Shown: positions 1 to 13,400 of the stretch, piece by piece
Layout of the letters: each line of letters opens with the position of its first letter
How positions within the stretch are numbered: the stretch's first letter is position 1
Assembly: GCA_028564675.1 (NCBI GenBank)
Contig: JAOVVO010000249.1
Location: 1-64,000 of the forward strand
Direction of reading: 5' to 3'
Source: Onchocerca lupi
Taxonomy: Eukaryota; Nematoda; Chromadorea; Rhabditida; Onchocercidae
DNA: 64,000 nt
Notes under the pieces: generated by a model
Databases searched by the model: none
Seen by the model: the letters and a program-made list of their open reading frames with translations, nothing else
What the model was told of the DNA's origin: nothing
Translations under genes and position numbers: made by a program

Positions 1-953
1 ATAAATTCCAATAAATGTATTTTCTCGTTGATAGCAGAGATGAATAGAATGCACGCTCTCGATTTCATACCGATATAGAAAGACCCTCGTCCCAATAGAA
101 AGAAACGTCGTTGTGTTTTCACTATGCAAATACAACAACCTTAGTTTGGTCGTCTGAAAGGCATTATTTGGATGAACTAGAGCAGATAATTCATGTTCAT
201 TGATGTTCCTGAAAATGCTTGTATGTACTTGAACAAAGCATTTCTATTCAAATATCTATGTTTAAACTTTATGAATATGGCTGATGTGCGAAAGAATTCA
301 ATTCTGATACCATTCGTTTTTATATGACAAGCTTCTTCCGGAAGTAGGCTAAAATAAAAACTATCAGCTATTCCTTTCAAATACCAACACCAATTCCTTC
401 CCACTTCGGACATGATTCATCTTTCAACAATAGTCATTCAACGTTAAATCTAGATTTTAATAAAGATACAACAAAGAAATGTTTTTTCTCATCTTTCGAC
501 TCCTGCATTAGTCTATTATCACGCATAAAAGGATTTTACGACTAAAATTTATAACCTTCGAAATAAAAGATAAAAATTATGAATTTCAAACAGTGACAAA
601 GTGACAAAGTATTTCTTGATAAGAAACAGTGACAAGAAGATATGAAGAATTAACTTGAAGCAGTTGGAATAACTGGTAGCTCTTTTAATTTCCGGTTCAC
701 CTGCAATAGAGATTCTAATTCAATTGAAAACAACGAAGAACTTCAAAATAGAGCTCCTCTTTCTTTTGTAAGAGCCCTTGATGATAATTCAAGCTTATTT
801 TGAGACTACTTGATTACATTCAAAAGACTCTTTTTCACTGTTAATTTCGGTATCAACTTTTCTATAGGGTTGACTATTAAAATCAAACCATCAAATTCAT
901 CATATTCGCCTAAAATCAACGGCCAAATGTAACTTTATTTGGCAATTCACATT

Positions 954-3900
954 TTAAGAAATAAGAACATCCTTCACCTCTTGTAACTTCTGTATTTGCT
1001 TGACGAAATATTCCCCAATTCGACGAGCAACTTTCGTATCCGCAATAATGATCATATCCTAAAGTATGGAAGGACTGAACTAGAAGAATTTTCCGGATGA
1101 TTTTCTGGATTTTCCGAATTTCTGGATGAAAAAAAATCGGCTTATTTTGATACACGACTAAATAATTCTTAAAACATAGGATAAATAAAGCTAAACCTTG
1201 TCAACATAAAAGTCGAGATCTGTCGTTGAGTCATCGATTTCGCATCGATCCATACATTCTTTACCGAGCTCATTAACGATCATTTTGAAACTCAGCAATT
1301 TTCCAACAAAAGAATCATAATCCGCATCTACAATTAATTGACAACTTTAAATAATTCTAATTTACTGCAATTTCTACAATAAATTGAAGTTAAATTATAA
1401 AATTATCTTCTATCTGTAGATATATATATTTTTTGGGTTTTCCATTGCTGATAACTATCTGCAATAACCAATTATATAATTGCATTTTTTTCCACCTAAA
1501 TCAACCAGTATATAATGTAATTCTCAGATTCCTACAATTTCCGTGACATTTTTGGACATCCACTCATACCACTTGCAGTTCTCCACACCACGTTCAGTTG
1601 AATATGAATATGAAGAAAAATGAATCACATGAAGAAAAAGTGATAGAAACATACCGCTGACATCCATGAAGCTCGCAAGTTTTCTCGTTGGTAAAGTTGT
1701 ATACAATTTTAAATAGCCTCGTAGAATTGGCAGCATAATTTGGGACTCAATTTCTTCGAGAAAAGCATTACACTGACGGAGCAATGGTTCCTAAAAACAT
1801 GAGAGAAAGCTAAAAATTATAAAATATTTTTTCCGCATGATTTTATACTTTAACTAATAATGGATTAAGCATGGACTTATGGATAAAAATAATGTGAAGT
1901 GTAATATGGCAATATGGCAATGTATTATTATTAGTTAGTGAAAGAAAACAATTGCTCAATCTACGAATAGACCAGTATGAAAATTAACCTTTGCCTGATT
2001 TGGACCTTCGTAAACTACCGTAGTTGGAGACAAGAACTTCGGACAACCTTGTTGGAAAGCAAGGCGGAACTCATCAATATTACTGGAAAAGAAAATTACG
2101 AGTTGATCAAATTTTAAGCCATAAATACTTTATGTATTTGATTCATTTGCTATTATCATAATGCACAAAATCAGTATTTTTTTTTCTAATTAACGATATA
2201 ACATTTGTTTCAAAAGAAAAAACAAATTCAAATTGTGATTCAATAAGTAAATAAAATAAATATAAACTATAAATCTAACCCTCAAGTTCTAATTACTTTT
2301 TATTCGACTCACCCATTACTCATGTGATTCATACGTTCTCCGGTCCTTTCATATAACTGCGACTGAATGGAATCATCAATGCGCTGAGGTTGCAGCGTCA
2401 AACAAATAGCTAACAAATGATATAACTGCTCATTAGTTTTCCCAATCTGTAAAACTCGAATTTTTCTGGAAAATTCTTGAATACGAATTTTGAAAACTCG
2501 CGAAAAAAGAAATACAAAGCACATGATACAAGTAAACAGAGACGTACAAGTTAATTTACTTTTACATCGTTCTGACCGTTTGAAACATTAAGACGAAAAT
2601 TAAATAATGCATGAAGAAAAAAATACATAAATCGATTTAAGCAGACATTCAAAATAATAAGCTGGTGTCACAATTACTTTCATAAAAGCCAACTACTTAC
2701 TACATCATACTGAAAGTTTTTCTTCTGCTGTTGATTTTGTTGTTGAACACTTTTAGTTCGTTGTATGTAAAGTAAGCAGTTTACGAATATCTTCGTAGCT
2801 TCACCATAATTTCGCATCATCATATGGGAGAAACCAACAAAATAGTGAAATGTAACCAAACATGACGGAACTGTGTTGTACAAGCCCTACAAAAAAAAAA
2901 AAAAAAAAAGAGAAAAAAAGCAAATTTCGCTAAATACCGATAACTGGAAACATTGAAATTCTTGAAAATTCAGAATTTAATTTAGCCACAAGAGTTTAAC
3001 CTATCAACTTCATTTTTGAGTGTTTGAATTATTACTGCGGATACAAAAACTATAGTCGTGTGAAATCATAGATCAGAATATATATATTATAACTATATCG
3101 AAATGCAAAATGAGCCTAATATATCAACTACTTCTCTTTTTATTAAATAATTGAGATCAAATTAAATAGATCGTTGAAACAGAATAAGAATAATAGCTCT
3201 AGTTCCTTATTCTCAGTTAAAAATAGAAATAAATCTGTAATAAGACACATAAAGATCGAATTCACATATAATTCCAATTAAAATGCAATCAGTTCTATAA
3301 TTTTGTTATATAAAAAATATGGAAATAATTGAAGAATATTTTCTTTTGTTATACCTTTGGATCTAGCTCAAGATTTTCAACAGTTTTCAGCGCTTGATGA
3401 TAATCCCCCAGCAGCACATGTGTACGGAGCAATCCAATTAAGGAGAAATAACCAAGTTTAAAATATAAAGCAGAACGACCAAATTCATCTGCGACATCGT
3501 CTGGATTTCCTGAACAACTTTCTTATGATTTCATTAAACACATGAGATCTTAAATCTCATTAAACAACAGCAATACGATTCATCGAATTTTATCTTCGTT
3601 ACAGTATTAGAAAAAAAATTTTCACTATTTTGAAATCTACATTACATAGTACCAAAATTCAAAGTGAAACTCACTATTTTTACCGTATTATCCTCATCAA
3701 ACAGTAGTATCAATAATGGAATATTTTGTACTATAAGTATTGACTTGACTAAAACAACTTACTTCCTTCTCGTATAGCCAGCAACTGCTCATCGATCTGC
3801 GATTTTGCCAATAAAGAATACAAAATATTCAATACCGGATAAATATTCCAAGCCTATAATCGGTAAATTGATATAACTGTATATTAAGTTATCGGTAAAT

Positions 3901-5962
3901 TGATATAACTGTGTAATAAGTTCCGCTAAATATAAAAACACATACACTCTGGTTCTGCTCGATCGAAAGAAGATCTTCATATTCTTCCGGACTTCTTTTT
4001 CCGGGATTTGCTTTGTATAGACAGAAGGCTTGGAACTGAAAAATTAGAAGCATAAAGAATGATTTTAGTAGTTCCGACAATACATATTTCGTCATCATTT
4101 TTGTAGGACAATACGTCTTTAAAAATAGTTATGATTTGAATTATAACTCTTCAATTTTGGTCTAAACCAAATAAAAACACTTGTCGATCGATACAAAAAG
4201 GATTAGCTATTTAATGGATGTTTAAATCAGCAATTACAAGTAAATAAGTAAAAAATAAACAAATAATTATTACCTGATAAACAAATTCGTCAATAATATC
4301 CCAAAGCCAGATATTTGGTAACTGAAGGGATAATGGTTGTTTCTCGGGTGTCAATACTTCGCAAAATAATTCCTGCAATGAGAGATTTCATACTTAATCA
4401 AAACTAGGATTTTTTTTTGAGCCTTTATGTGTACGATGATTTCTGCAACTAACCTGGTAATTTTGATATGAATCAAAACGATGAGCCAAAGATGGACCAC
4501 GTTGCATCCGAGTGTACACGTGACGAAAGTACAGCTCTTTGTAAAGAATGATGAAAATTCGACTATCTAAAACATCAGTAATTTGCTTTTGTAGTTCAGA
4601 AAAGATAAAAAAAAAGATGATTTTTTATTTATTTTTTCATAAAATGACTGAAAATCTCAGTAACATGTGGAATGTAAATGCATGCCATGCACAACTATTT
4701 AAGCATACTAGGTACAGTTTGCAACCATTTGTAAATATTATTTATTGAATTCTCGAAGCGAAATTAAAACCTGTAACTACCAAAATTTCCTTGAAGTTCG
4801 GAGAAATAGTATTCAAAGCATAAAAATGAATTTTTCATGTCAAAATTTAGCTATCCTTGCTTGAATGATTATAAAGAATATTTATTACTCCAAAACGAGA
4901 GCACTGACGAACCTGAGCCAACAATATTTTCCACTGCTTCCTCGTTTGGCCAGAGACGTTGTTGAAAATAACGCTCAGTAAGATCCGGAAAGCCGTGTTC
5001 GTAGAGATTGTGTATTTCAACAACATTTTCTTCATCAATCATTCGCTTGAAATAAATCAAATATTGTGCAACATCGTCTGGTACCACTTCATCATTCAGA
5101 GTATCTAAAAATGTTGGCTATACCAACCGTCATACAGTATTTTTAGGAATAATTATAATGTCCACAATGTTCCATTCATATGATGTAGCCCAAATAATGC
5201 TACTTTCTCCACTGCATATTTGATAGAGCTCTCTGAATAATTCAGTTATCAAATAATTCCGTATAATTTAATCAGAAAAACAAAATGCAAATCATGCAAA
5301 TCACTTCGCATTGATAAACCAATATATGGCTACTTTTTCTAGGTCTGTGTGAAGCTTCCCAAATTATGCTTACGGATTATCCTTCGTGATGATTTGGGAA
5401 GCTTCACACAGACCTAGAAAACATTGCCAAATATTGGTCCAATAATGTGTTTCACACATGCTACGATTAATTACCTATCTTGTGCTGATATAATTAGCTT
5501 GAATCGAATTTGCAGAGAAAATTAACCTTCATTATTTAAAGAAAGCTAATTTCAAAATTCATACATGAACTCATTTTCAAGTTATTAGATTTCATCTTTT
5601 GTCCGTTACTACTTTTTAAAGAGACTTCACTTTTAATGATGAAACTACACGTATGTTTTTTGAATCCGCCTTTTTTTAATAACATGAAAATTTCGCATAT
5701 TTCAACTTATAATTCTTTAACTTGAAAAGCTTAATTCATCATCTTATTTACATAAAAAAAAGGAAAAAAAGTGTTTTATTCTATTTATTCATTCCTCCTA
5801 TCTTTCCATTACTTCCGGATATTTACACGAATTCTCCTGTAATCATAATGAAAAACTTCTGTTAACTGCATTGAACAAACCTCGTCGTATATGCTCCCTT
5901 TCATAGGCAAGATCACGTTCTGGATCGCCTGTATGTCCATCATCGAACGAATCTCGCACCAT
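954..5962 (-). CDS. eif-3.L: Eukaryotic translation initiation factor 3 subunit L (13 exons, complete)
   Basis: eIF3L is a subunit of the cytoplasmic eIF3 complex that binds the 40S ribosome and helps recruit mRNA. Exons (minus strand, 5' to 3'): 5962-5881, 5104-4913, 4566-4454, 4372-4274, 4035-3946, 3853-3763, 3509-3355, 2886-2701, 2446-2313, 2082-1989, 1790-1655, 1327-1197, 1058-954. All junctions keep frame and give 535 aa; the human protein is 564. Family blocks seen: HTGDPERDLAYERE at the N-terminus, LPNIWLWDIIDEFVYQ, LGYFSLIGLLRTH, SCLVTFHYFVGFSHMMMR, LLYIQRTKS, CPKFLSP, LRGYLKLYTTLPTRKLASF, and the terminal IADTKVARR. The C-terminal half is the PCI-type region. The start is the first ATG after an acceptor-like TTTGCAG. 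AATAAA lies about 15 nt past the stop (939-934), so the 3' UTR is very short. Identity is firm; single exon edges could shift by a few bases. Confidence 0.95.
5320..5436. repeat. Long inverted repeat (hairpin) in eIF3L intron 1
   Basis: A 30-bp perfect inverted repeat (5335-5364 against 5392-5421, core AGGTCTGTGTGAAGCTTCCC) surrounds a 27-nt spacer. Imperfect pairing continues outward through ACCAATAT.TGGC on the left and GCCAAATATTGGT on the right, so each arm is about 45-50 bp. It lies between eIF3L exons 1 and 2. The form suits a miniature inverted-repeat element or foldback; no transposase is present. Confidence 0.85.
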
Positions 5963-5975
5963 CTGCAAACACAAA
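5963..5975 (-). promoter_or_regulatory. Probable spliced-leader trans-splice acceptor of eIF3L
   Basis: On the minus strand the bases directly before the eIF3L ATG read TTTGTGTTTGCAG, a splice acceptor abutting the start codon. No upstream exon is recognisable. This arrangement is typical of nematode SL trans-splicing. A short cis-spliced 5' UTR exon would look the same. Confidence 0.55.
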
Positions 5976-7400
5976 TATTTCAGATCATTCTATTACTTCA
6001 CAGTAAAGCACGATGCATGTAAACATCAGAAAACATTTTCATGTGACTTAACCAAAAAGAATGGAATTCTTAACTTAATAATTGCTATAAAACTTGCGTC
6101 ACATTTTAAAACTTCATGATTTCCTTCGATTACATTAAATAATATGCAAAAATGAACTCCAGGAAAAAGGCCATTTAAAAAATATTTCACAATTTTTTGA
6201 GAATAATCCTTTTATCGTACGATATAATATATTAGAATATCAAGAAAAATCAGCTGTTTTCTATTGGTGGTAGAGCTTCTTCACGTCCACCGTTATGATA
6301 AATGGAACTATGCAATAATCGACCCTACTCGATTGATCGGAAATTGACAGTTATAAATCAAAAACTGATATACATTGAACGAATCTAGAAAAGCAATATT
6401 AGGGACATTGGATACATCCACAAATGAAACAAGAATTTTCATTAAAAAATTGTTAATATCAAATAATTTAACACATCACAAAAGAAATAAGAAGTGATAA
6501 TTTTACCACAATTTTTATCCATAAAATATCTGAAATGGAGATATAGATAGAGCAATTATTAAGTATCCTTATCTCTTGGCCAATAAAAAAAAAATAGGAT
6601 TTAATTAACTTAATATATTTTTATTTTCCGAAATAAATAATAGCAAAATCCTGGTTCGCCACACAATATTTTCATCTCTTGATAGAATAAAACGTAATCC
6701 TACTCTATAATATCTAAAAAAACATCTATAGAACTCGATTTCCGTAAGCATTAAAATATAGATTCCCCAATAATTAAATCACATAAAATACATAAATTTT
6801 AACATCCTCATAACAGCCACAGGATAGAACAAACGATATCAACATCTACAGTTCATTAATACTTTATGCAAAATCAAATAGATGAAAATTAAACGAAAAT
6901 AGTAATCAACTTCGATACAATGCAACAACAACAACATTAATAGTTAACGATAACTTTGCACTATCATTTTTATCGTGTTTATAACTTACTAACACTACTA
7001 GGAAATAAGGGGATGAATAATAAAATTAAGAATTTTTCTGAAATGAAGGCAGTTCACATTCAATCTGGAGAAAAACTGTCTGTCGTTAAGAATCAAGAAG
7101 TTGCGCACTTTGATTATGCAACGTTTCGTTCAAATCACAATAGTTTCCGCTGAAAACAATGAAAAATTTTCAATCAATTTCAATATTTCTCAAGTTTCAG
7201 ATTATCAATTTTTTTCTTTCCTATTCTTCCTTCCTGATTAAAAAATTAATCTACCTTTATATCTTCTTTGCACTGCTTTTTTGTTAATCTTTGCAAATTA
7301 TTCTGAATATATTCTTTTGATTTATGTAGGACAGCATCCGTTTTATCAACTAATGTTTGTTATGTCTTTTAAGAAGGTCGTCCTTTTTTGTTGTTTTCAG
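5976..7400. other. Divergent intergenic region eIF3L / TAF3
   Basis: About 1.4 kb between the eIF3L start and the first supported TAF3-like exon. No exon resembling a TAF3 histone fold could be read here on the plus strand, although the missing 5' end of that gene should lie here. An open frame at 6956-7153 has no family resemblance and no clear splice sites. Confidence 0.5.
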
Positions 7401-10400
7401 ATCCAAAGACGCTCAAGGTGGTTTTATCACGACCAACTGGACAGAAAGTATTCACTGCTCTGTCACCTTTCAGTAAGGATTTTTCTGCTGTTCTCTCTTA
7501 GAATGGCTCTTCTTTTTTTAGTTTCTTTTCACCGGACATCTTTGATATTCCTTATTTAGGTGGCGCCGAACGGGCAGTCAAAGATGTGGAAAAGAAATAT
7601 GATTCAGGAAATGTACAAGGTAATGCAAGTATAACGCCGTTTACAGTTGATGAGCCACAAGTTGCAAAAGATATTTGTGAGAAAAAAAAGAAGCATAAGA
7701 AGGTAATTTTATTGCTGATAGTGAATTAGTATCGTAAAACTCGAGAAGTACTATCGAATTGCTTTTAACGCAATGATTTCAAGGAGAAGGATCGAGGTAA
7801 ACATCATAGCAAGGAGCACAAACGAAAGGGTAAACGGAAGTACAAAGAACACAAGAAAAACAAGACAAAAGACAAAGAAAAGAAATATATCAAACTAAGA
7901 CCTGAAAAACTTTGCTTGAAACGATCTGGCGAGCACATCCGTAGGTCTTGCAAAATTATTTTGCATTTTTCTATGTCCGCATTGTACAGATCAGTTTTAC
8001 ATTATTCGCTCTCTCTAAACTGTCTAACTCTTCCAATTTTTTAAATGTTAAGAATGAATTATCGTAAATTAACCACTGAAAAAAGTGGTATATGAAGTGT
8101 TCATGAAAGATAATTTTCTACTTTAAACAAATTGTTACAGTGTCAGATGAAACGCCTGCTCCGAAAATACCTAAACTAAAAATCCGATTTGGATCCAACT
8201 CAAATGGCATTAATGCTTCGCCATCAGGTATTGTCTCTGCAACTTCGCCGATTATCCTGACTTCTGCTTTGTCGTCTGTTCAACCGTAAGCTTTTCCGCA
8301 AAAAGTTATTTATGTTGCTCATTTTCTTCAGTTGATTTTTTTTTCTAGTTATTCAATTGCTACTTTTTATTGGTTATTTTCAGGTCAGAAAAAGATGTTT
8401 CCTCATTAGTGGATCAAAACAGTCAGGTTATGCAACCCACAAATAAAGTAGAAGATACAGCGGCTTCCAGTCCATATACATCTCTCAGATCTGATGGAAA
8501 TATTAAATCTCGAAAACGACAGCCAGTGACCAAGGCAGAGGTTACATTTTTTCAAATGAATTTCCGTTCTGACAAATTTCGTTTTTTTTGTCATAGTTTA
8601 TCTTCACGTGTCCCTTTATTTGTTTATTCGTTTCCATAACTTTGCTGTTGAATAGCGTAGCGACGAATTGATCTGAACAATTTAGAATGTAGTATGAGTT
8701 GTTGGATTGCTTTTGTAGCATCTTCTCTTTAGAAAAGAATTTGCTGACTGTTAGCTATGTTTATCTCAGTTGTTTAAAAATCTTTTTTCCTTTGCAGGCC
8801 AAAGATAAAATAATCATATAGATTAATATGAGTAGATTTTTAATCATATAGATTAATATGAGTCATATAGATTAATATGAGTAGATTTTCGTTGTCTGAT
8901 AATTTGTGAGCTTCGACTTATCAAAATTAATGACTGGGAGGAGTTAAATGTTACTGTTAAAAAAGCTGTTTTCATTGGTGATGAGGTAATTTATAACTCG
9001 ATGAGTCTTACTTCCATGACCATACTTAATATTTTTTGCGGGCTGATTATATTTTTGAGCCACTGCACTTATTTTTGAGGAGCGGAATAGGATGTCGAGT
9101 CATCGAGTGCTAGTTAAGATAATAATGACCATTGATTTGTTATTTATGAAAATGTATTTCTAGGCAAATAAAAGTATTCAGTTAGAGCCGCCATTTGCTA
9201 TCGGCTCTGTCCCTTTAGGGAATAATCAGGAAGTTAATTCCGCTACCGGATATTTCGGAGTTTGTATACAGTTTAAAAGAGAATAATTTTTTGAATTCCA
9301 AGGAGCATAATTTTAATGAGACTTCATTGGTCATTGACAATGAAATTTTCAGTTAAAAGCGCTGCCGAAATTGCCATTGAAAGCGAGAACTTGTGGAACT
9401 AAAGAGTAAGTTATGTGAGGATGCAGTTGCATTTTTAAATTCGTTCAGGTGGACACGTTACATTTTATAAGCTTTGCTCTTCTGTTGCTTCCACAATTTT
9501 TTGAATAGTGTTCTTCATGTCTCTTCGCTTTATTTCGCTTTATTTTTGCCCTTCTCTCCTTATTCGTTTTTTATTTTTGATCATAGAAATCTTGAAATCA
9601 TTTGCTGTTTTAGTCATTCGCGTATACATTTTATCTTTTCCAATCGATAATTTGTTGCGCTTTTATACAGATATCCTTTTGTTTTCCGTACTTGTTGGTT
9701 TGCTTTGCGTTTTCCAGAAACGATTTACTGCAAACTCCACTGTCATCACCGTCAGTGTTCATATTGCTCTATAACCTTTAACTGTAAATAAAATTATCCA
9801 TCCAGGTTCATCTGTACATAAGGTCCTAGAGATCTCAACCTGTTTAAAGAGCTTTGTTTTAAGCTTTCCTGCACATGTGATTGTGCCCTTCAGCATCAGT
9901 GAAGAAATATGTTCCAAGTAAATGTAGGATGAGGATGTGGCAAATGTGCCCTGTTTGTTACTCGTATTGTCATATTTTAGGACTATTTTTATTTTGTTAC
10001 ATTCAGTTTCGTGTGTTCTTTCGCAACAGCCAACACTAAAAGATTACCACCCTATCTCTTTTTATTCCATTAGCACTTTGCTTAGTTTCTTTATATCTTT
10101 CGGTCAAGTAACATCTTTGTCGTGTTCATCATGTTTCTTCAAATATTGTTTATAAAGAAAATAAAATGCGGAAAGTGGGGAATGGGGATGGTACTCCTAC
10201 TGGTCGTAGTTTCATATCAGAAACTACGTCTCGGTGTTTCATCTGAATTAAAATGTATGCGTTACTGTTTAGTGCCCTCTGATTGCTGGGAAGTGGTGGC
10301 GCCGTCTCGCTTCTTTTAACAACTTCTGTTATTCTGCTTTCGTAGTAATTGTGTACCATTAACGGATGAAAAGCCTGATGCCCGCTGCCCAGCACGCCAA

Positions 10401-13400
10401 GAGGACTTTAAAATAACGCACCGGTGCTTTGTGTCATGTTACAATTTCGCATTGAATGTTCGGAAATAAAGTTTTATCCTTTACTTTCCTTTTCCATACA
10501 ATACTTAAAAGCCGGTCATTATCTTAAGGTCTTCAGTGGTACGCGGAAGCCAAGCAACATCGTTTTCATATCATTTCGCATTGTCTTATATCTAGTATAC
10601 CATTGCCCACCTTCAGTTATGTCCTTTTTTTTTTTTTCGGATTTTTGGATCTACAAAACTACGTTTTGTTAGGAAGTGCTGCAACCAGTCTTTCAGTCAC
10701 GACAATTTCGTACCGCTTCAGTAAATCCAGTACCAGAAACTTTTGTCACTTACGAAATAGTCTAACAACCACTAGAAACATCGAAATTTCGAAGACTGGA
10801 TCTCCTATAATTTTAAGCAGCCCATTGCCTAAGATTTTTATCCTTCGTGCCTCTTATTAATTTAAACATTTAGCGAAATTTCCAGCTCTAAGCACTTCCT
10901 GAGCAAAGCAGAACTCAAATCATCTTTTGCGGATTCGGAATAGATTGTTCTAATCTCGTATGTTGGTGAGAGTAAAGGTAAATATTTCAGGGGAAGTGGA
11001 TTCATGGGTGGACAAGGACCAGCCGATGTAGCCGCCAACCATGTTATTTCTAGAAACGATGCTGGGTCTGGACAAAGAAGTTACATGCAACAATTAGCGG
11101 GTAAGCATTTACGCCTGGACGATAGGAAGAAAGACTTCGGAAGCTGCTTTGATATCCATGGCGCTGCTGCTTTCAGTTCAACTGAAAAATTGTTGAAAGC
11201 TACAGGGAAAGAAAGAAACAGTGAAGGTGGTATTCGAGGTATGACACCTAAGTGTGATGTGAAAAGCCTGGGACAGCTGCCACCTGCCGACACTTTCAGT
11301 ACATTTTTGACCGATGAACGACGCAAGGAAAAGGAGTTCTCAAAGAGAGATTTGGAAGTACTGAAAAAAAAAATGGATCAAATACATGCTGAAGAGTTGG
11401 ATCCAGTGAAGGCAAAGTTAGGGAAGGAAAAGGATCCTTTTAAGCGTGTGTGCGACGGTGACTTACTATTTGACAAGGAGAAGCTGTATGTCAAAGACCG
11501 GACTTCTGGAAAATTGAAGAGTAAAGAACCAGAAAAAGAGAAGAAAAAGGAGCGACAACACTACAGCCTCGAGAAAGTGAAGAAAAGTAGGCGAGAAAGG
11601 GAGATACTCCATATACAAAATGCTCGTGGGAAGGAAAGGGATCAAACCAAACAAGACGAGAAAGGTCTGGGAATAGCAGGTGAAAAGAAGGAAGCACAGC
11701 AAGATCGACAAAAGGAAAAGGGGAATGATGAAAGTGATAAGGGGAAAGGAAAGAAAATGGGATTGGTTGGCGGAAAATCGGGCGATATTTCGGATGATTG
11801 CATTGCAGAGAATGACAGTAAACATCGGGAGAAATTGGGGAAAATTACTGGATCTGGAGAGCGACATAAGCGGAAGGGTACCAGTAAGGATGAGGAATCT
11901 GGTAAAGATATGGAGAAAGGCGCAAAAGGGTATACGAAAGAAAAAGGATGCTCGAGTGAGACGAAGGACAAGGGAAAACATCACAGCAAAAAGACTGATA
12001 TGGAGGAGAAGATTAAAGGTTGTGACAAGGAATTAAAGGATATAGAGAAACGAACAAAACATTCAAGTGGTCGAGGTAAAGAGCATAGCCCTGGGAAAAG
12101 TAGCAAAGAAGTCGAGAAAGTTTTTTCTGGTGAAGAAAAGGACTTTGGCGGTCCAAGTTATGTAAAGACGAAGAATTCCAGTAAAGATGGGCTTATGGGT
12201 GATCCTAACAATTCCCATCTTCCGTACAATCCCTTGCTAAAAACTGAACAAGGTAACTGTATTTCATTAACTCTATTCTCCGGTCTTTGAAGGATTACGT
12301 TTTTTTCCCTTCATTTGAATTTACTCAGCTTTTGTTAGGTAACGTTAGGTAGAGAAATCTGTACACCTCTATGATCACTTCCTCTCGCTGAAAAATGGAA
12401 ATATTCGGACCCGTAAGAGCTGTCTCTATGAATCTGAAAAGAGCACATAATTGGAATTTATTAGATATATAGAATCTTGATGGACATTAGATATTATTGA
12501 TTTGTCAATTATAGGTATAGTAGATCGTGGAAAGGGAATCAGCTTATGAAATGAAAATTGATGGAGCAAAAAGATTGACTTTCTTTCATAGACTATGAAA
12601 TCTTTTGGTACTGATTGTGAACTTCTTTGGGCTAGGTTGTATGTATAAGACTCTTCGCCAAATCTAGTTCTCATAAGATGTACTGATATCGTTTGATGGA
12701 TAAGCATGTTTTTGATGGATTGGTTTATATTTAGGAAAATTGTAGTTCGTTGTGTTTCTAGTCATATTTGCGAAAGAACAACTATCAAAGCCATGCAGCG
12801 CTAATAGTGATATTTTTGGGAACATATCGCCGACTGTTGATTCGCTGACAAAATCTTCGGATAAGGTAATTTCCAGATAGTTTCAAAAGTTCATGATTTT
12901 CAGAAATGATTAAGAAAATATGCCAGTTGCGATTGGTTGTCTTTCTGTTTTTTAATTAGAGATGTAGATGTAAAAAGCAATATTACAGGCTTTTAAACAT
13001 CTTCTGTTCTGTCATGATGTTACAGTAAATATAAGCTTCCAACAATTCTCTAAATGAGATCGCAGGAGTATGCATTGAATTTTCTTAAAATTGTTGGAAT
13101 ATCGGAACTGAGATTTATGTTATTGCCCCTATATTTGGAAAAACATTATATAGAAATCGTGACTGATGCATTGCTTACAATTATTTTAAATCTAGCTTTC
13201 TGTTCATTTGAGAAATCTGTCACGCTGGATAGTGATGACTCTTTGGATAATATGTGGATCTGTCCAGAATGTTCGGTTGCTTATGTGGAAGGCGCAACTG
13301 ATATGGTTGGTTGTGATGCTTGTGACAACTGGTTTCACTGGTAAGTTCTTTTTTCAACATATTTTATGCTATTTGAATGTTTATTAGCTATTATAATCCA

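Noticed and set aside
11466..11984. 172-codon open frame on the minus strand
   Set aside because: Mirror of the Lys/Glu-rich TAF3 exon; Phe/Leu/Ser composition is what antisense purine-rich codons give; no splice or family support.
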